A DNA stretch of 64,000 nt from Pelobacter propionicus DSM 2379 (GCF_000015045.1 NC_008609.1:3709501-3773500), one strand, 5' to 3'; numbered from the stretch's first letter, positions 42,773-52,551 are shown. Program-made: numbers and translations. The notes: a model not told the origin generated them from the letters alone.

Positions 42773-44020
42773 TTAATGCAAAACTTTTTTTTGCTTTTTG
42801 CAGCAGTTGATCATATAAAAATAATAAATACTTAAAACAAAATTTGAAGTTCCACGTGCAAGTATAATTCCAGTAACGCCCATCAGCTTACCAAATAACG
42901 GTACAAAAAGCAATGGAGAGAGGGTGTTTATCAACCAAACGACAGTTGCTTGTTTTTTTAAAGCATGTGCTCTGATCAGGGTGCCACTTAAGAAAGTTGG
43001 TGAACCGAGAAAAACGCACAATATAAATAACTCTGCATAAAAGACACTATCGGAATACTTTTCGGTAAAGAAAAGTGGGTAGACTACTGGTACAACGAAA
43101 GCTAATAACATGCAGATGCAGGCCATGCCGGCTATCAGATATTTCTGCCGTTGTTGGGTCCAGCGGGCTGCATCTTGCAACGGCATCTCTGCCTGTCTGG
43201 GTAGAAAAATTTGCGTCAAAATGCCTGAAGGAGTTTTATAAAAATAGGTATAGAGCAGCTCCCCAACTGCAAACGCTGCCAAGGCCTTCACGCCCGAATA
43301 TGAACCGATGACCAGCTTGTCAAAATAGACGGAAAATGTTCCGATAAAATAAAGTACTGTCGAATAGCTTCCGAAGCTGAGATATTCACTAGAAAGCTCC
43401 CGGTTCGCTTGCCCGGAGAGCATGATGCCGAAGGAAGCAGCGAGATTCGCAACGACCTGGATCAGGGTCTGCACGCCAAAGACCACGACGAGGTTGGGGC
43501 TGACCTGCAGCACTATCGCAGTGGCCACCAGTTGAACAAGCCGCACCGGCACCGACCACCAAAAGATTGCCTTGAAGTTCTTCTTGCCATTCCAGTAGCA
43601 TTGCTGAGTATCCAACCACAGCCCCGGTCCGAGGACGCCGGCAACCGCAAAGATTCCTCCTCTTAATAGATCGTTGTGCCAGAAATAGTAATAACCTGAG
43701 ATCCCGAGTAGGACTGCACCACCGAAAGTGCTGCCGATGATCTCATACCACGTTCCACGCCTGAAGTTTCCGTCATATCCTTTGGCAACTGCTCCGGTAA
43801 TTGAGGTCGAAATACCGGGCAAGCCGAAAGGACTCAAAAGCCCAATAATGGTCGCAACCCAGATGATGAGACCATAATCTTCCTTTACCAGATAACGAGT
43901 GAGCAGGAATTGACTTGCCAGACCAGCAAGGGAAAAGATAACGAGTTTCAAACCGAGGTAGCTGCCAGCAGAGCGAAAGTATGCGGAGGCGAACGGTCTA
44001 CGCCAGGAAAAGTTGCTCAT
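42773..44020 (-). CDS. Wzx-type polysaccharide repeat-unit flippase
   Basis: 415 residues with about twelve hydrophobic helices, of the MOP superfamily. The N-terminus LVIFSLAGLASQFLLTRYL followed by EDYGLIIWVATIIGLL is typical of O-antigen translocases. It would move undecaprenyl-linked repeat units across the inner membrane. It overlaps wzz by 4 bp (ATGA) and precedes the glycosyltransferases. Confidence 0.85.
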   Translation of the reverse strand: MSNFSWRRPFASAYFRSAGSYLGLKLVIFSLAGLASQFLLTRYLVKEDYGLIIWVATIIGLLSPFGLPGISTSITGAVAKGYDGNFRRGTWYEIIGSTFGGAVLLGISGYYYFWHNDLLRGGIFAVAGVLGPGLWLDTQQCYWNGKKNFKAIFWWSVPVRLVQLVATAIVLQVSPNLVVVFGVQTLIQVVANLAASFGIMLSGQANRELSSEYLSFGSYSTVLYFIGTFSVYFDKLVIGSYSGVKALAAFAVGELLYTYFYKTPSGILTQIFLPRQAEMPLQDAARWTQQRQKYLIAGMACICMLLAFVVPVVYPLFFTEKYSDSVFYAELFILCVFLGSPTFLSGTLIRAHALKKQATVVWLINTLSPLLFVPLFGKLMGVTGIILARGTSNFVLSIYYFYMINCCKKQKKVLH

Positions 44021-45183
44021 TCTGTTTTGAAAACTCTATTTCGAATCTGTGAATAGATGTGTCGAAGTCTGTCTGAATAGAGTACAAAAAACGAGCAAGT
44101 AAAAAATGATACAAAGAATGCCTTTAGCACCATGTTGCGGCGAATCGGTTTTGTTTTTTTGTCAGGTACGTTAGCTTTTTGCAGCACGCCAAATGGCGAC
44201 ATGTCCTTATTTTCTGATAACCCTGCAATCTCGTGCTGTTTTACCAGCATCTCCAGCATAGCCTCTTGAATCTTAAACTCACGCATCAGGCGTAAATATT
44301 CCTGTCCCAGTTGAGGGACCTTGCCCAGTTGGGGGATTGAACTGCTGGAGCCGTTTTTGCCTTCAAGTCCTGTTATTTGTCCACGCAGTTGAGCAACAGC
44401 GGCTTTGGCGCTCTTTACCTCCTGACTGTTGTCGGTAAATTGCCGTTGCAACGTACCAAGCTCGACTTCCCTGATTGCCAGTTGTGCTCGAAGCTGGGCT
44501 ACATTTTCGATAGATGCTTTAGCTTGATCTGATACAGAAAATGATTTGTTTTTGCTTTGAAACTCCTTCAATGCTTCTTCAGATTTGTTAAGATTTGACT
44601 TTGTATATTCTATCTGCTTTTGAAAAAACAGCTTATTGTCACTTGCTTTTCTTGTCTGTATACCAGCAGCAAGTTTGCCGAGCTCACTTACGTATGCATT
44701 AGCTAGATCAGCAGCCATCTTTGGGCTTTTGTCGTTAACCTGTATAGTAAGCACCCCATCCATTTTGCCCAACGAAACATCAACCTTGTTGTCGAGCACC
44801 TTATAGGCATCGGCTCGGAACTTTAGCTTGAACCGGTTCATCAGATTGAATTTGTCGATAACCGGGTCTTTAATGGCCTCGCTCTTGAGCATGGTGACAT
44901 ATAATTCACCATTGGTTTTTCCTCCAAGAGCCCCACCGACCATGGCTGCCAGTCCTCCGAGTTGCGCCATTATGGCCTCATCGGTTGGGATAATCATGGT
45001 TGTAGCGGTGTAGATGTTGGGCATGAAGAGGCTGATGACAGCAGTGATGACAGAGGCTACTAATGGCACACTGATAATCAGCCTCCAGCGCCGGGCGAGA
45101 ATCTCAAGGTAATCCAGTAGACCGTGAATCTGGGGATTGGCCGATTCATCCATAACGACAGAAGTTTGTTCGGATTGATGCAT
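44017..45183 (-). CDS. Wzz-type chain-length determinant (no kinase domain)
   Basis: 388 residues from ATG 45183 behind CGGAGCAC. The two membrane helices are at ~35-55 (LIISVPLVASVITAVISLF) and ~350-370 (MVLKAFFVSFFTCSFFVLY), with a long periplasmic coiled-coil-rich part between, and the proline-rich motif before TM2 reads ANVPDKKTKPIRR. The C-terminal tail is short, so the tyrosine kinase of Wzc is absent and no separate kinase or phosphatase is seen in the locus. It would set polymer length with the polymerase. It overlaps Wzx by 4 bp. Confidence 0.88.
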   Translation of the reverse strand: MHQSEQTSVVMDESANPQIHGLLDYLEILARRWRLIISVPLVASVITAVISLFMPNIYTATTMIIPTDEAIMAQLGGLAAMVGGALGGKTNGELYVTMLKSEAIKDPVIDKFNLMNRFKLKFRADAYKVLDNKVDVSLGKMDGVLTIQVNDKSPKMAADLANAYVSELGKLAAGIQTRKASDNKLFFQKQIEYTKSNLNKSEEALKEFQSKNKSFSVSDQAKASIENVAQLRAQLAIREVELGTLQRQFTDNSQEVKSAKAAVAQLRGQITGLEGKNGSSSSIPQLGKVPQLGQEYLRLMREFKIQEAMLEMLVKQHEIAGLSENKDMSPFGVLQKANVPDKKTKPIRRNMVLKAFFVSFFTCSFFVLYSDRLRHIYSQIRNRVFKTE

Positions 45184-45590
45184 GTGTGCTCCGGATGGCA
45201 GTATGACTAAAAACCTTTGAAAGACGACCTGATGAGGACCGCTGAAGATGGCACATACAAAGCGAGGCATTCGGAAAAACAGCGATACCAAGGCTATGCA
45301 AAAGAGAGAAAAACATGACCAGTAGAGCGACAAAACGTGAAGGCACTTGCGTCTTAACTCAAGGTAATCGCATATAGCCGGCTGATATCATTCAAAAATA
45401 TTGACTCAACGTGCCTGTCTGTCAATTTCATCAACTGCCTGAATTAACGGGTGAAATCTGAGCTAACCTTTGTTTGGGGGATAGTTCCGAAATATATGTG
45501 GCGCAACGACAGTAGCGGCAACCTTGCTGCGACCCACTCATCAAGTGCCTTATTCAACATATACTTCGTCACCTATCCCTCTGTGAGATT
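45184..45590. other. 407-bp gap between the SLBB and wzz genes
   Basis: No gene is supported here. On the leftward strand a perfect TTGACA (45425-45420) is followed by an A/T-rich run with poor -10 matches (AATATT at 17 bp), so a wzz-operon promoter is possible. Frames opening rightward across it are not gene-like. No JUMPstart/ops element was found. Confidence 0.5.
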
Positions 45591-48524
45591 CTACATCCCC
45601 GCAACAACCCCCACCATCAGGGCGACCTGGCCCAGAATGGTGGCTATGTCCTTGATCTCCCGCGTCCAGGCGATCCGGTCCATCTCCTGGGGCACGACAA
45701 TGGTGTCACCCGCATCCAGTGGGGTCGATTTGAAGCCGCCGAAGGACCAGCTCCGCGCATCTTCGTCCCAACTGATTCCGGAACCTGACTGGGCCCTGCT
45801 TACCACCGTGCCGTCAACCTTGATCACGTATATCTCGTCCTCGTTGGCATTGCTGGTGGGGCCACCGGCCTTCCTCAGGTAATAAGCCACATCCTTGCCG
45901 GGGCGCTGGACCAGGTTGGTCGGACTGAACACTTCGCCGTAGACCATGACCGTACCGGTGGACTGGGGAATCTCCAGGTTGTCCCCCCCCAGCAGCTCCA
46001 GGTCATAGCCGCTCTTCTGCAGCTTGTCCAGGGGGGCGAGGGCGATGGAAACCCTCCCCTCCGCCTTTTCCTTCTTAAGCCGCTGAATGTTCTTCTGCAA
46101 CCCATCCAGGGCAGCCTGAGTCGCCGCCAACTCCTCCTTGGAGGAAGCCGTTGAGGCCAGCTCGGCCTGTTTCTTGGCAACGCTGTCCTCGGTCTTGGCG
46201 AGAATCTCGTCCATCTTCTTCTGCTGGATCTCGGCCACGCTCTTGCGGGTGAACTTGGCCCCCTTCAGATAGGCCCTGTCGGTATAGCCGCCGGCGCGAC
46301 GGATGACGGAAGAGAGCGTCTCCCCCTTGAGGACCGGATACACGCCGGGGAACATGACCTCGCCGCGCAGGGTTACATAGCGCCCTGTCTCGTCGACCCA
46401 GTTGGGGATGCGGCGTATGATCACCTCGTCCATTTTCTCGATCAGGACGTTGTGCGCCGGATTGCCCTTGAGGGCCTCCTCAAGGTCTACGTCGATGATC
46501 TGGGCCCTGACACCTTCCTTGTCCACGATGGAGCGGCTAATTTCTGCGCTCTTCAGATAGGCGCTCTTCTTGATATTTCCGGCATTGAATATCAGGTCCC
46601 GCAGCGACATCCGCTCGTAGACGCGGTAACTACCCGGCTTCTGCACCTCGCCGCTGATCCTGGCCATGGGCATCTCTTCCATATCCCAGCGGGAGAAGAG
46701 GGTGATCCGGTCAAATTCCTTCAGCTCCAGGTTGTGGTCGGGCTCCCCCGCCAGAGCCTGCCCCAGGTTGATGCTGATCTTCTCCTGAAGGTAATCGGGG
46801 GGCAGCATTCTGGTGATGACCGCCACGTCGCGGTAGGTCTCGGGAAGAACGTCCTCCGGGCCGAACAGATCCTTGACCCGCATTCCCTTGGCAAGGGCGT
46901 AGTCGCCCGGATGCAGGGCATACCCTTCGACCCTGACCTGGCCGCGAAGAACCGAGTTGATGGAAAAGATACGCACCGAATCCATGTGCCTGATGCCGAT
47001 GGAATCGGTTATTTCCGTGAACTGCTTGTCCCCCTTGCGGGGATCGATGTTGAAATCCCTTACCTGCCTGTTATCGTGGGCATTGATTCCGGCAATCTGG
47101 ATGCGCTGCAGGCTGCCGGTGACGCTGATGCCGGCCGCCAGCCTGAGCAGGTCGGTCAGTCTTTTTTCGTCTTTGAGCTCGAAGATGGCCGGCCGCCGTA
47201 CATTGCCCCCGATAGCGGCCACCTTGCGCAGCACCGGCACATAGATGGTGTCACCCGGTTGCAGGCGCACGTCGCAGTTCCTGTCACCCCTGAGGAAGAA
47301 ATCGTACAGGTCCACGGATTGGGGCAGCTTGCCCACCCGACGGATCTGGATATTGCGCAGGCTGCCGTTTTTGGTGGGACCACCCGCGGCGGTCAGGGCG
47401 CTGATCACCGTGGAGAGCGAGCTCAGGTTGTAATCGCCGGGCGAGCGCACTTCGCCGACGATGTAAACCTTCATCATGCGCAGCTTGCCCATATTCACGT
47501 TAAGCTGGAAATCCTTGAAGATGGTGGCCAGGCTCCTCCTGAAGAGCTCATGCAGGCCGCCAAAGGGGACTCCCCAGACCTTCACGGCGCCGACCCGCGG
47601 CAAAAGCACCTCTCCACTCCGGTTCACCTCCAGCTCATGAACGCCGTCGATACTTCCCCACAGCTGGAGGATGATCCGGTCACCCGGCCCCACCAGGTAG
47701 TCGTCGCCCACCGGCACGTCGGTAAGCGACGAGAAAGCGGACGCGTCGGGGCGGAAGAAGTTGTAGCCGAACTGCTCCAACCGCTTCATCTTCAACGGCT
47801 GGGGCCTGAACAGCTCATCATCGGACCGGGGGTCGGAGATGGCCCGCTCTATCTCAGACACATCCTCCCGTTCGTTGGAGCTGACCGTTTCCAGATCAAC
47901 GATGGAGCAGTAACGGTCATAGCGCGACTTCTCGATTTCGGTTATGCGGGAATACTCCATGACCCTGGCACGCTCAGCATCCGACAACCGGGCAAAGTCC
48001 GGGTCATCCGCCTTCTCGTTCTCGGTCATGCGGCAGTACTTCTCCATGACCATGCGCTCAAAGTCGGTCATCATACAGAACTTTGATACCTTGCCCCTCT
48101 CGTCCTCGGTCATCTGTCGGTATTCCAGCAGCCTGGCCCTGTCCGCGTCCGACAGCAGATCTTCCGGCCTGGAGGGTGCCCCGTTGAGCATCGCCCTGCC
48201 GTTCTGCTCCCCCCCCGGAACGGCTGTTCCGTTCTGGGGAGCACCAGAGCCCGCGGGTTGCGGAGTAGAAGGGGGAGTTAAAACTCCGGGCACCTGTTGC
48301 GGGAATGTAGGTGTGGAAGAGGCGGAACCCAATGGGGAAGGAGACTGGGCAGCAGACTGTCCGGAGGACTGGCCGAAATACTGGCTGGATGTCTGCGTGG
48401 ACGTTTTGGTTGAATAGCCGGCTGAATACTGAGCGGGATACTGGGTGGTGGATTGGATCCCTGCCGCCAGGACAGGCAGGGATCCGGAGAGAAGCAGGAG
48501 CAGGACGATCAGATATCTATTCAA
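45591..48524 (-). CDS. Large SLBB-domain polysaccharide export protein with 14-residue repeats
   Basis: 977 residues, far longer than Wza (379). A signal peptide (residues 1-21) is followed by a Ser/Gln/Tyr-rich low-complexity stretch to ~120. Residues 124-207 are six tandem 14-residue units of pattern [L/M/I][S/T][D/E]xE+...Y/F-x-R. From ~275 comes the Poly_export domain (VGPGDRIILQLWGS) and several SLBB domains (VYIVGEVRSPGDYNLS, VRVEGYALHPGDYAL, ARISGEVQKPGSYRV, VTLRGEVMFPGVYPV, VMVYGEVFSPTNLV). A helical insert (EDSVAKKQAELAST) lies near 800. A hydrophobic end (ILGQVALMVGVVAGM) closes it. It starts with TTG behind a perfect GGAGGT. It forms the outer-membrane/periplasmic export channel. 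Confidence 0.88.
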   Translation of the reverse strand: MNRYLIVLLLLLSGSLPVLAAGIQSTTQYPAQYSAGYSTKTSTQTSSQYFGQSSGQSAAQSPSPLGSASSTPTFPQQVPGVLTPPSTPQPAGSGAPQNGTAVPGGEQNGRAMLNGAPSRPEDLLSDADRARLLEYRQMTEDERGKVSKFCMMTDFERMVMEKYCRMTENEKADDPDFARLSDAERARVMEYSRITEIEKSRYDRYCSIVDLETVSSNEREDVSEIERAISDPRSDDELFRPQPLKMKRLEQFGYNFFRPDASAFSSLTDVPVGDDYLVGPGDRIILQLWGSIDGVHELEVNRSGEVLLPRVGAVKVWGVPFGGLHELFRRSLATIFKDFQLNVNMGKLRMMKVYIVGEVRSPGDYNLSSLSTVISALTAAGGPTKNGSLRNIQIRRVGKLPQSVDLYDFFLRGDRNCDVRLQPGDTIYVPVLRKVAAIGGNVRRPAIFELKDEKRLTDLLRLAAGISVTGSLQRIQIAGINAHDNRQVRDFNIDPRKGDKQFTEITDSIGIRHMDSVRIFSINSVLRGQVRVEGYALHPGDYALAKGMRVKDLFGPEDVLPETYRDVAVITRMLPPDYLQEKISINLGQALAGEPDHNLELKEFDRITLFSRWDMEEMPMARISGEVQKPGSYRVYERMSLRDLIFNAGNIKKSAYLKSAEISRSIVDKEGVRAQIIDVDLEEALKGNPAHNVLIEKMDEVIIRRIPNWVDETGRYVTLRGEVMFPGVYPVLKGETLSSVIRRAGGYTDRAYLKGAKFTRKSVAEIQQKKMDEILAKTEDSVAKKQAELASTASSKEELAATQAALDGLQKNIQRLKKEKAEGRVSIALAPLDKLQKSGYDLELLGGDNLEIPQSTGTVMVYGEVFSPTNLVQRPGKDVAYYLRKAGGPTSNANEDEIYVIKVDGTVVSRAQSGSGISWDEDARSWSFGGFKSTPLDAGDTIVVPQEMDRIAWTREIKDIATILGQVALMVGVVAGM

Positions 48525-48548
48525 CGGTTACCTCCGAAGTTGGCTGTA

Positions 48549-48578
48549 TCATTACAACACACCTTTTCCCGTTGTCAA
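48549..48578 (-). promoter_or_regulatory. Probable promoter of the SLBB export gene
   Basis: A perfect TTGACA (48578-48573) is followed after 18 bp by TAATGA (48554-48549), a weak -10. It lies 25 bp upstream of the TTG start of the export gene. Confidence 0.4.
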
Positions 48579-48719
48579 GCAACGACATGTAATTATTTCA
48601 TTTTTGAAGCATAATCCTGGCCGGTATGTCCCGGTAAAACGGGATGGGACAAGCCTGATTCGCGGAAAAATACTGGCACAGCGGCTGAAAGCGTATGAAA
48701 ACAGCAACGCATGCGGATA

Positions 48720-49655
48720 TCAGACAGCCGCGTTCTTCCTGAAATACGCTATGGCCATGTTCAACCCCTCATCCAGTTGAACCGCAGGCTCCCATCCGAG
48801 CCACTGCCGTGCCAGTGAAATGTCCGGCTGCCTCTGTTTCGGATCATCCTGGGGCAGTTCGGCAAAAATGATTTTCGAGGAGCAGCCGGTCTGCTCGATC
48901 ACCTTTTCGGCAAGCTCTAGCATGGTGAATTCGCCCGGATTGCCCAGGTTGACCGGACCGATGAAACCCTGGTCGTTCTCCATCATGCGGATCATCCCCT
49001 CCACCAGGTCGGAGACATAGCAGAAGGAGCGGGTCTGGGAGCCGTCACCGTAGACGGTGATATCCTGATTCCTCAGCGCCTGGAGGATGAAGTTGGAAAC
49101 AACCCGGCCGTCGTTCTCCGCCATGCGGGGGCCGTAGGTGTTGAAGATCCGTATGATGCGGATATCCACGTTGTTCTGGCGGTAGTAGTCCATCATCAGG
49201 GTTTCGGCCACCCGCTTCCCCTCGTCATAGCAACTGCGGATGCCGATCGGATTCACGTTTCCCCAGTACTCCTCGGTCTGGGGATGGATCTGGGGGTCGC
49301 CGTAGACCTCGGAGGTGGAGGCCTGGAGAATGCGGGCTTTCACCCGCTTGGCCAGGCCGAGCATGTTGATGGTGCCCATGACGCTGGTCTTGGTGGTCTT
49401 GACCGGGTTGTACTGGTAGTGGATGGGGGAGGCGGGGCAGGCCAGGTTGTAGATCCGGTCCACCTCCAGGAGGATTGGCTGGGTGATGTCGTGGCGCACC
49501 AGCTCGAAGCGGTGGTTGTCCATCAGGTGGATGATGTTGTCCTTGGATCCGGTGAAAAAGTTGTCCAGGCAGATGACGTCGTGCCCCTCGTTCAGCAGGC
49601 GTTCGCACAGGTGCGAACCAATGAAACCGGCGCCGCCGGTAACCAGAATGCGCAT
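48720..49655 (-). CDS. UDP-glucuronate decarboxylase (UDP-xylose synthase)
   Basis: 311 residues, short-chain dehydrogenase fold: NAD loop [12 protein letters not shown], catalytic Tyr143 and Lys147 in CYDEGK, and the UXS-specific blocks [26 protein letters not shown] and [10 protein letters not shown]. It converts UDP-glucuronate to UDP-xylose. Its start touches the gmd stop (1-bp overlap). UDP-glucose dehydrogenase, which makes its substrate, is not in the window. Confidence 0.92.
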   Translation of the reverse strand: MRILVTGGAGFIGSHLCERLLNEGHDVICLDNFFTGSKDNIIHLMDNHRFELVRHDITQPILLEVDRIYNLACPASPIHYQYNPVKTTKTSVMGTINMLGLAKRVKARILQASTSEVYGDPQIHPQTEEYWGNVNPIGIRSCYDEGKRVAETLMMDYYRQNNVDIRIIRIFNTYGPRMAENDGRVVSNFILQALRNQDITVYGDGSQTRSFCYVSDLVEGMIRMMENDQGFIGPVNLGNPGEFTMLELAEKVIEQTGCSSKIIFAELPQDDPKQRQPDISLARQWLGWEPAVQLDEGLNMAIAYFRKNAAV

Positions 49656-50710
49656 TATTTTACTCCATCCGCCCGGCGTTCCCGCTGGGCCAGTTCAAGG
49701 TCCGCGTCGGCCATCATCTCCACAAGTTCCCTGAAGCTGGTCTTCTGCTTCCAGCCCAGCTGGCGCCTGGCCTTGGAAGGGTCGCCCAGCAGCAGGTCCA
49801 CCTCGGCCGGGCGGAAATATTTGGGATCGATGCGAATGACGCTGTTGCCGCTCTTTGTGTCGACCCCCACCTCGTCCACGCCGCCCCCTCGCCACTCCAG
49901 CGGCATGCCCAGGCGCTGAAAGACCATTTCGGCAAAGCTGCGCACGGACCAGGTCTCGCCGGTGGCAATGACGTAGTCTTCCGGTTGCTCCTGCTGCAGC
50001 ATCAGCCACATGGCCTCCACGTAGTCGCCGGCAAAGCCCCAGTCGCGTTTGGCCTCCAGGTTGCCCAGGTAGAGACAGTCCTGAAGCCCCAAGCTGATGC
50101 GGGCCGCTGCCCTGGTGATCTTGCGGGTGACAAAGGTCTCACCACGGCGGGGGGATTCATGATTGAAGAGGATGCCGTTGCAGGCGTAGATGCCGTAGCT
50201 CTCGCGGTAGTTCATGGTGATGTAGAAGGCGTAGGCCTTAGCGCAGGCGTAGGGGGAGCGGGGATAGAAGGGGGTGGTCTCTTTCTGGGGGGTCTCCACC
50301 ACCTTGCCGTACAGCTCGGAGGACGAGGCCTGGTAGAATCGGGTATTCAGGCCGGTCTCGCGAATCCCCTCCAGCAGACGCACCGCACCCAGGCCGTCCA
50401 CTTCGGCGGTGTACTCCGGCACGTCGAAGGAGACCCGCACGTGGCTCTGGGCGCCCAGGTTGTAGATCTCGTCCGGCCGGATGGTGCGCAGCAGGGTGTT
50501 GATGGAGCTGGCATCGTTCAGGTCGCCGTAGTGCAGCAGCAGGCGCACATCCTTCTCGTGCGGGTCGCGGTAGAGGTGGTCGATACGGCCGGTGTTGAAG
50601 GAGGAGGAGCGGCGGATCATGCCATGTACCTGGTACCCCTTTTCCAGCAGAAGTTCCGCCAGGTAGGAACCATCCTGGCCGGTGATGCCGGTGATGAGTG
50701 CTTTTTTCAT
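49655..50710 (-). CDS. gmd: GDP-mannose 4,6-dehydratase
   Basis: 351 residues. Typical GMD blocks: [54 protein letters not shown], catalytic Tyr154/Lys158 in SPYACAKAY, and [16 protein letters not shown]. It makes GDP-4-keto-6-deoxymannose, the precursor of GDP-fucose, GDP-rhamnose or GDP-perosamine. No GDP-fucose synthase, reductase or aminotransferase follows, so the second step must be encoded elsewhere. Confidence 0.95.
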   Translation of the reverse strand: MKKALITGITGQDGSYLAELLLEKGYQVHGMIRRSSSFNTGRIDHLYRDPHEKDVRLLLHYGDLNDASSINTLLRTIRPDEIYNLGAQSHVRVSFDVPEYTAEVDGLGAVRLLEGIRETGLNTRFYQASSSELYGKVVETPQKETTPFYPRSPYACAKAYAFYITMNYRESYGIYACNGILFNHESPRRGETFVTRKITRAAARISLGLQDCLYLGNLEAKRDWGFAGDYVEAMWLMLQQEQPEDYVIATGETWSVRSFAEMVFQRLGMPLEWRGGGVDEVGVDTKSGNSVIRIDPKYFRPAEVDLLLGDPSKARRQLGWKQKTSFRELVEMMADADLELAQRERRADGVK

Positions 50711-50776
50711 GCTGTTGGCTCCCGGATGTGCCTAAATTCAATTACCAATCAGAAAGATGACTGAAAATCTTTTCGG

Positions 50777-50871
50777 TTTCTTCGCGTCTTGGCGTCCTTG
50801 CGCGAGACAGATTCTCGGTTCCGTTCTCACGCCCGCTCGCCTTGCTCGCTCAAGACGCAAAAGCGCAAAGT
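50777..50871. repeat. ~127-bp-family repeat, partial or rearranged copy
   Basis: A right-arm-like TTTCTTCGCGTCTTGGCGTC (continuing CTTGCGCGAGA) comes first, and a left-arm-like CAAGACGCAAAAGCGCAAAG lies about 45 bp later, so the arms are in reversed order relative to the full copies. It may be a right end of one copy next to the left end of another. Confidence 0.5.
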
Positions 50872-51014
50872 ACAGACAAAAAGCAGGGACGAACCAGAGC
50901 CATCGATGCCGCAGTCCTGCTCGGCCTTCATCGGCGGTTACACCATAAACCGCTTCAACCGCCAAAGCCCCGGATAACGGAGAAAAATTCTTTCACCTGA
51001 ATAAATGCAGTTAT

Positions 51015-51141
51015 TCACGCAACGTCACGAAGTTCGCGAAGAAAAACTGATGGATATACAAATCAGTTGAATCGCCTATGTGGCGAAACGCCATTGTTTG
51101 ACAACTATCTTATTTCTTTGCGTCTTGGCGGCTTTGCGTGA
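51015..51141. repeat. ~127-bp intergenic repeat with inverted ends, copy 3
   Basis: The left arm TCACGCAACGTCACGAAGTT (continuing CGCGAAGAA) and the right arm TTTGCGTCTTGGCGGCTTTG (continuing CGTGA) bracket a unique centre; total 127 bp. Same end sequences and nearly the same length as the copies at 18529 and 24006. Confidence 0.75.
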
Positions 51142-51164
51142 GACCGGTTTTCAAAACAGACCTT

Positions 51165-52205
51165 TCACACCGCACCGCCATAGTACTCCCGGTACCATTC
51201 CACGAAGCGGCGCAGCCCGGTTTCGATGGGGGTGCTGGGCCGGAAGCCTGCATCCCGCGCCAGATCGTCGATATCGGCGCAGGTGGCCGGCACGTCGCCC
51301 GGCTGCATGGGCAGCATGTTTTTGATCGCCTTTTTGCCCAGCAACTGCTCCAGCGTCTCGATGAAGCGCCCCAACTCCACCGGACGGTTGTTGCCGATGT
51401 TGTAGATGCGGTAGGGAGCGGAGCTGCTGGCCGGATCGGGCGCATTGGCGTCCCACGCCGCATCCCCTTGGGGGGGGCGCTCCAGCACCCGCGCGATCCC
51501 CTGGACGATGTCGTCGATATAGGTGAAATCGCGCCGCATCCGGCCGTGGTTGAAGACGTCGATGGCCCGCCCCTCCAGGATGGCCTTGGTAAAGGAGAAA
51601 TAGGCCATGTCCGGCCGCCCCCAGGGTCCGTAAACGGTGAAGAAACGCAGCCCGGTTGTCGCTAGGCCGAAAAGGTGCGCATAGGTGTGGGCCATCAGTT
51701 CGTTGGATTTTTTGGTGGCCGCATAGAGGGAAACCGGGTGATCCACCGTATGGTGCTCCGAAAAGGGGACCCGGGCGTTGGCGCCGTATACGGAGCTGGA
51801 GGAGGCGAAAACCAGGTGTTTGACGCCGGTGTGGCGGCATCCCTCCAGTACGTTCAGGAACCCGGCAACATTGCTGGAGATGTAGGCGTGGGGGTTGGTG
51901 ATGGAGTAGCGTACGCCGGCCTGGGCAGCCAGATTGACCACCAGGTCGAAGCGCTCCCGGCTGAACAGCTCCTCCATCTGCCGAGCGTCCTCCAGGGAGG
52001 CGCGCAGGAAACTGAAGCCGGGCAGCGGCTCCAGCAAGCGCAGGCGAGCCTCCTTGAGGGTCTGGTCGTAGTAGTCGTTCAGGTTGTCCAGGCCGATCAC
52101 CTGGTACCCCTGCTCCAGCAAGTGCCTGCTTAAGTGAAAACCGATGAATCCGGCCGCGCCGGTGACCAGAACCCTGTTGCCCGTATCAAATCCGCATGTG
52201 CTCAT
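51165..52205 (-). CDS. UDP-glucuronate 4-epimerase-like SDR
   Basis: 346 residues: VLVTGAAGFIGFHLSRHLL, catalytic Tyr161/Lys165 in SLYAATKKSNE, and the GAE/LspL blocks VNLAAQAGVRYSITNP, FFTVYGPWGRPDMA and RDFTYIDDIV. It interconverts UDP-glucuronate and UDP-galacturonate. This is the first gene of the polysaccharide locus on the leftward strand; a TATAGT -10-like box lies in the gap upstream. Confidence 0.9.
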   Translation of the reverse strand: MSTCGFDTGNRVLVTGAAGFIGFHLSRHLLEQGYQVIGLDNLNDYYDQTLKEARLRLLEPLPGFSFLRASLEDARQMEELFSRERFDLVVNLAAQAGVRYSITNPHAYISSNVAGFLNVLEGCRHTGVKHLVFASSSSVYGANARVPFSEHHTVDHPVSLYAATKKSNELMAHTYAHLFGLATTGLRFFTVYGPWGRPDMAYFSFTKAILEGRAIDVFNHGRMRRDFTYIDDIVQGIARVLERPPQGDAAWDANAPDPASSSAPYRIYNIGNNRPVELGRFIETLEQLLGKKAIKNMLPMQPGDVPATCADIDDLARDAGFRPSTPIETGLRRFVEWYREYYGGAV

Positions 52206-52547
52206 ATATGCCGTTTTTTCAGGCCGACTCTGTACGCGCCGGCCGCCCTCGCTGGTGAAATGGTAGTGAAGCGGCGTTACTATAATCCCAAAATTAGTAA
52301 ATTACCAGGCAGCTAGTGCGCCACAGCGTAAAATCTTGTCATCAGCAGGGGCGAAAGGGGTACGGGAATAACAGCACGACCCCAAAATCGGACGTGGAAC
52401 CCAAGACCATAAACCTGAAAGTCGCCATCTTTGCCCCTCCACAGTCACAGGACCAGTCGCGGTCAGCACTGCATTCCTGTTGCGCCAGCGAAATGCGCGG
52501 CCTGTTTTCTCTGGACAGCCCGTCGCGTACATGGAAAAATCCCTCTT
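52206..52547. other. Gap between the 4-epimerase start and the IS1182-like element
   Basis: About 340 bp with no supportable gene; short frames on both strands show no family resemblance. On the leftward strand a TATAGT box occurs near 52280, a possible -10 for the epimerase gene, but no good -35 was found. The right edge is the CTAG that borders the insertion element. Confidence 0.5.
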
Positions 52548-52551
52548 CTAG

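Larger units (their letters stand above)
50711..51164. other. 454-bp gap between gmd and the 4-epimerase gene
   Basis: Holds no supported gene. It carries a partial or rearranged copy (50777-50871) and a full copy (51015-51141) of the ~127-bp inverted-end repeat. No clear promoter or terminator was found for either neighbour. Confidence 0.6.

Noticed and set aside
45361-45590. A JUMPstart/ops element upstream of the polysaccharide genes
   Set aside because: GGCGGTAG-type sequence was not found on either strand; AGTAGCGGC is only a chance resemblance.
45451-45882. A 143-codon rightward frame crossing the SLBB gene end
   Set aside because: It overlaps the coding end of the export protein on the other strand and has no motif.
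46452-48086. A 544-codon rightward frame antisense to the SLBB gene
   Set aside because: Low-quality composition with no recognisable domain; the opposite strand carries clear Poly_export and SLBB motifs.
48627-48651. TGTCCC...GGGACA hairpin after the UDP-glucuronate decarboxylase gene as a terminator
   Set aside because: No T-run on the relevant strand and imperfect inner pairing.
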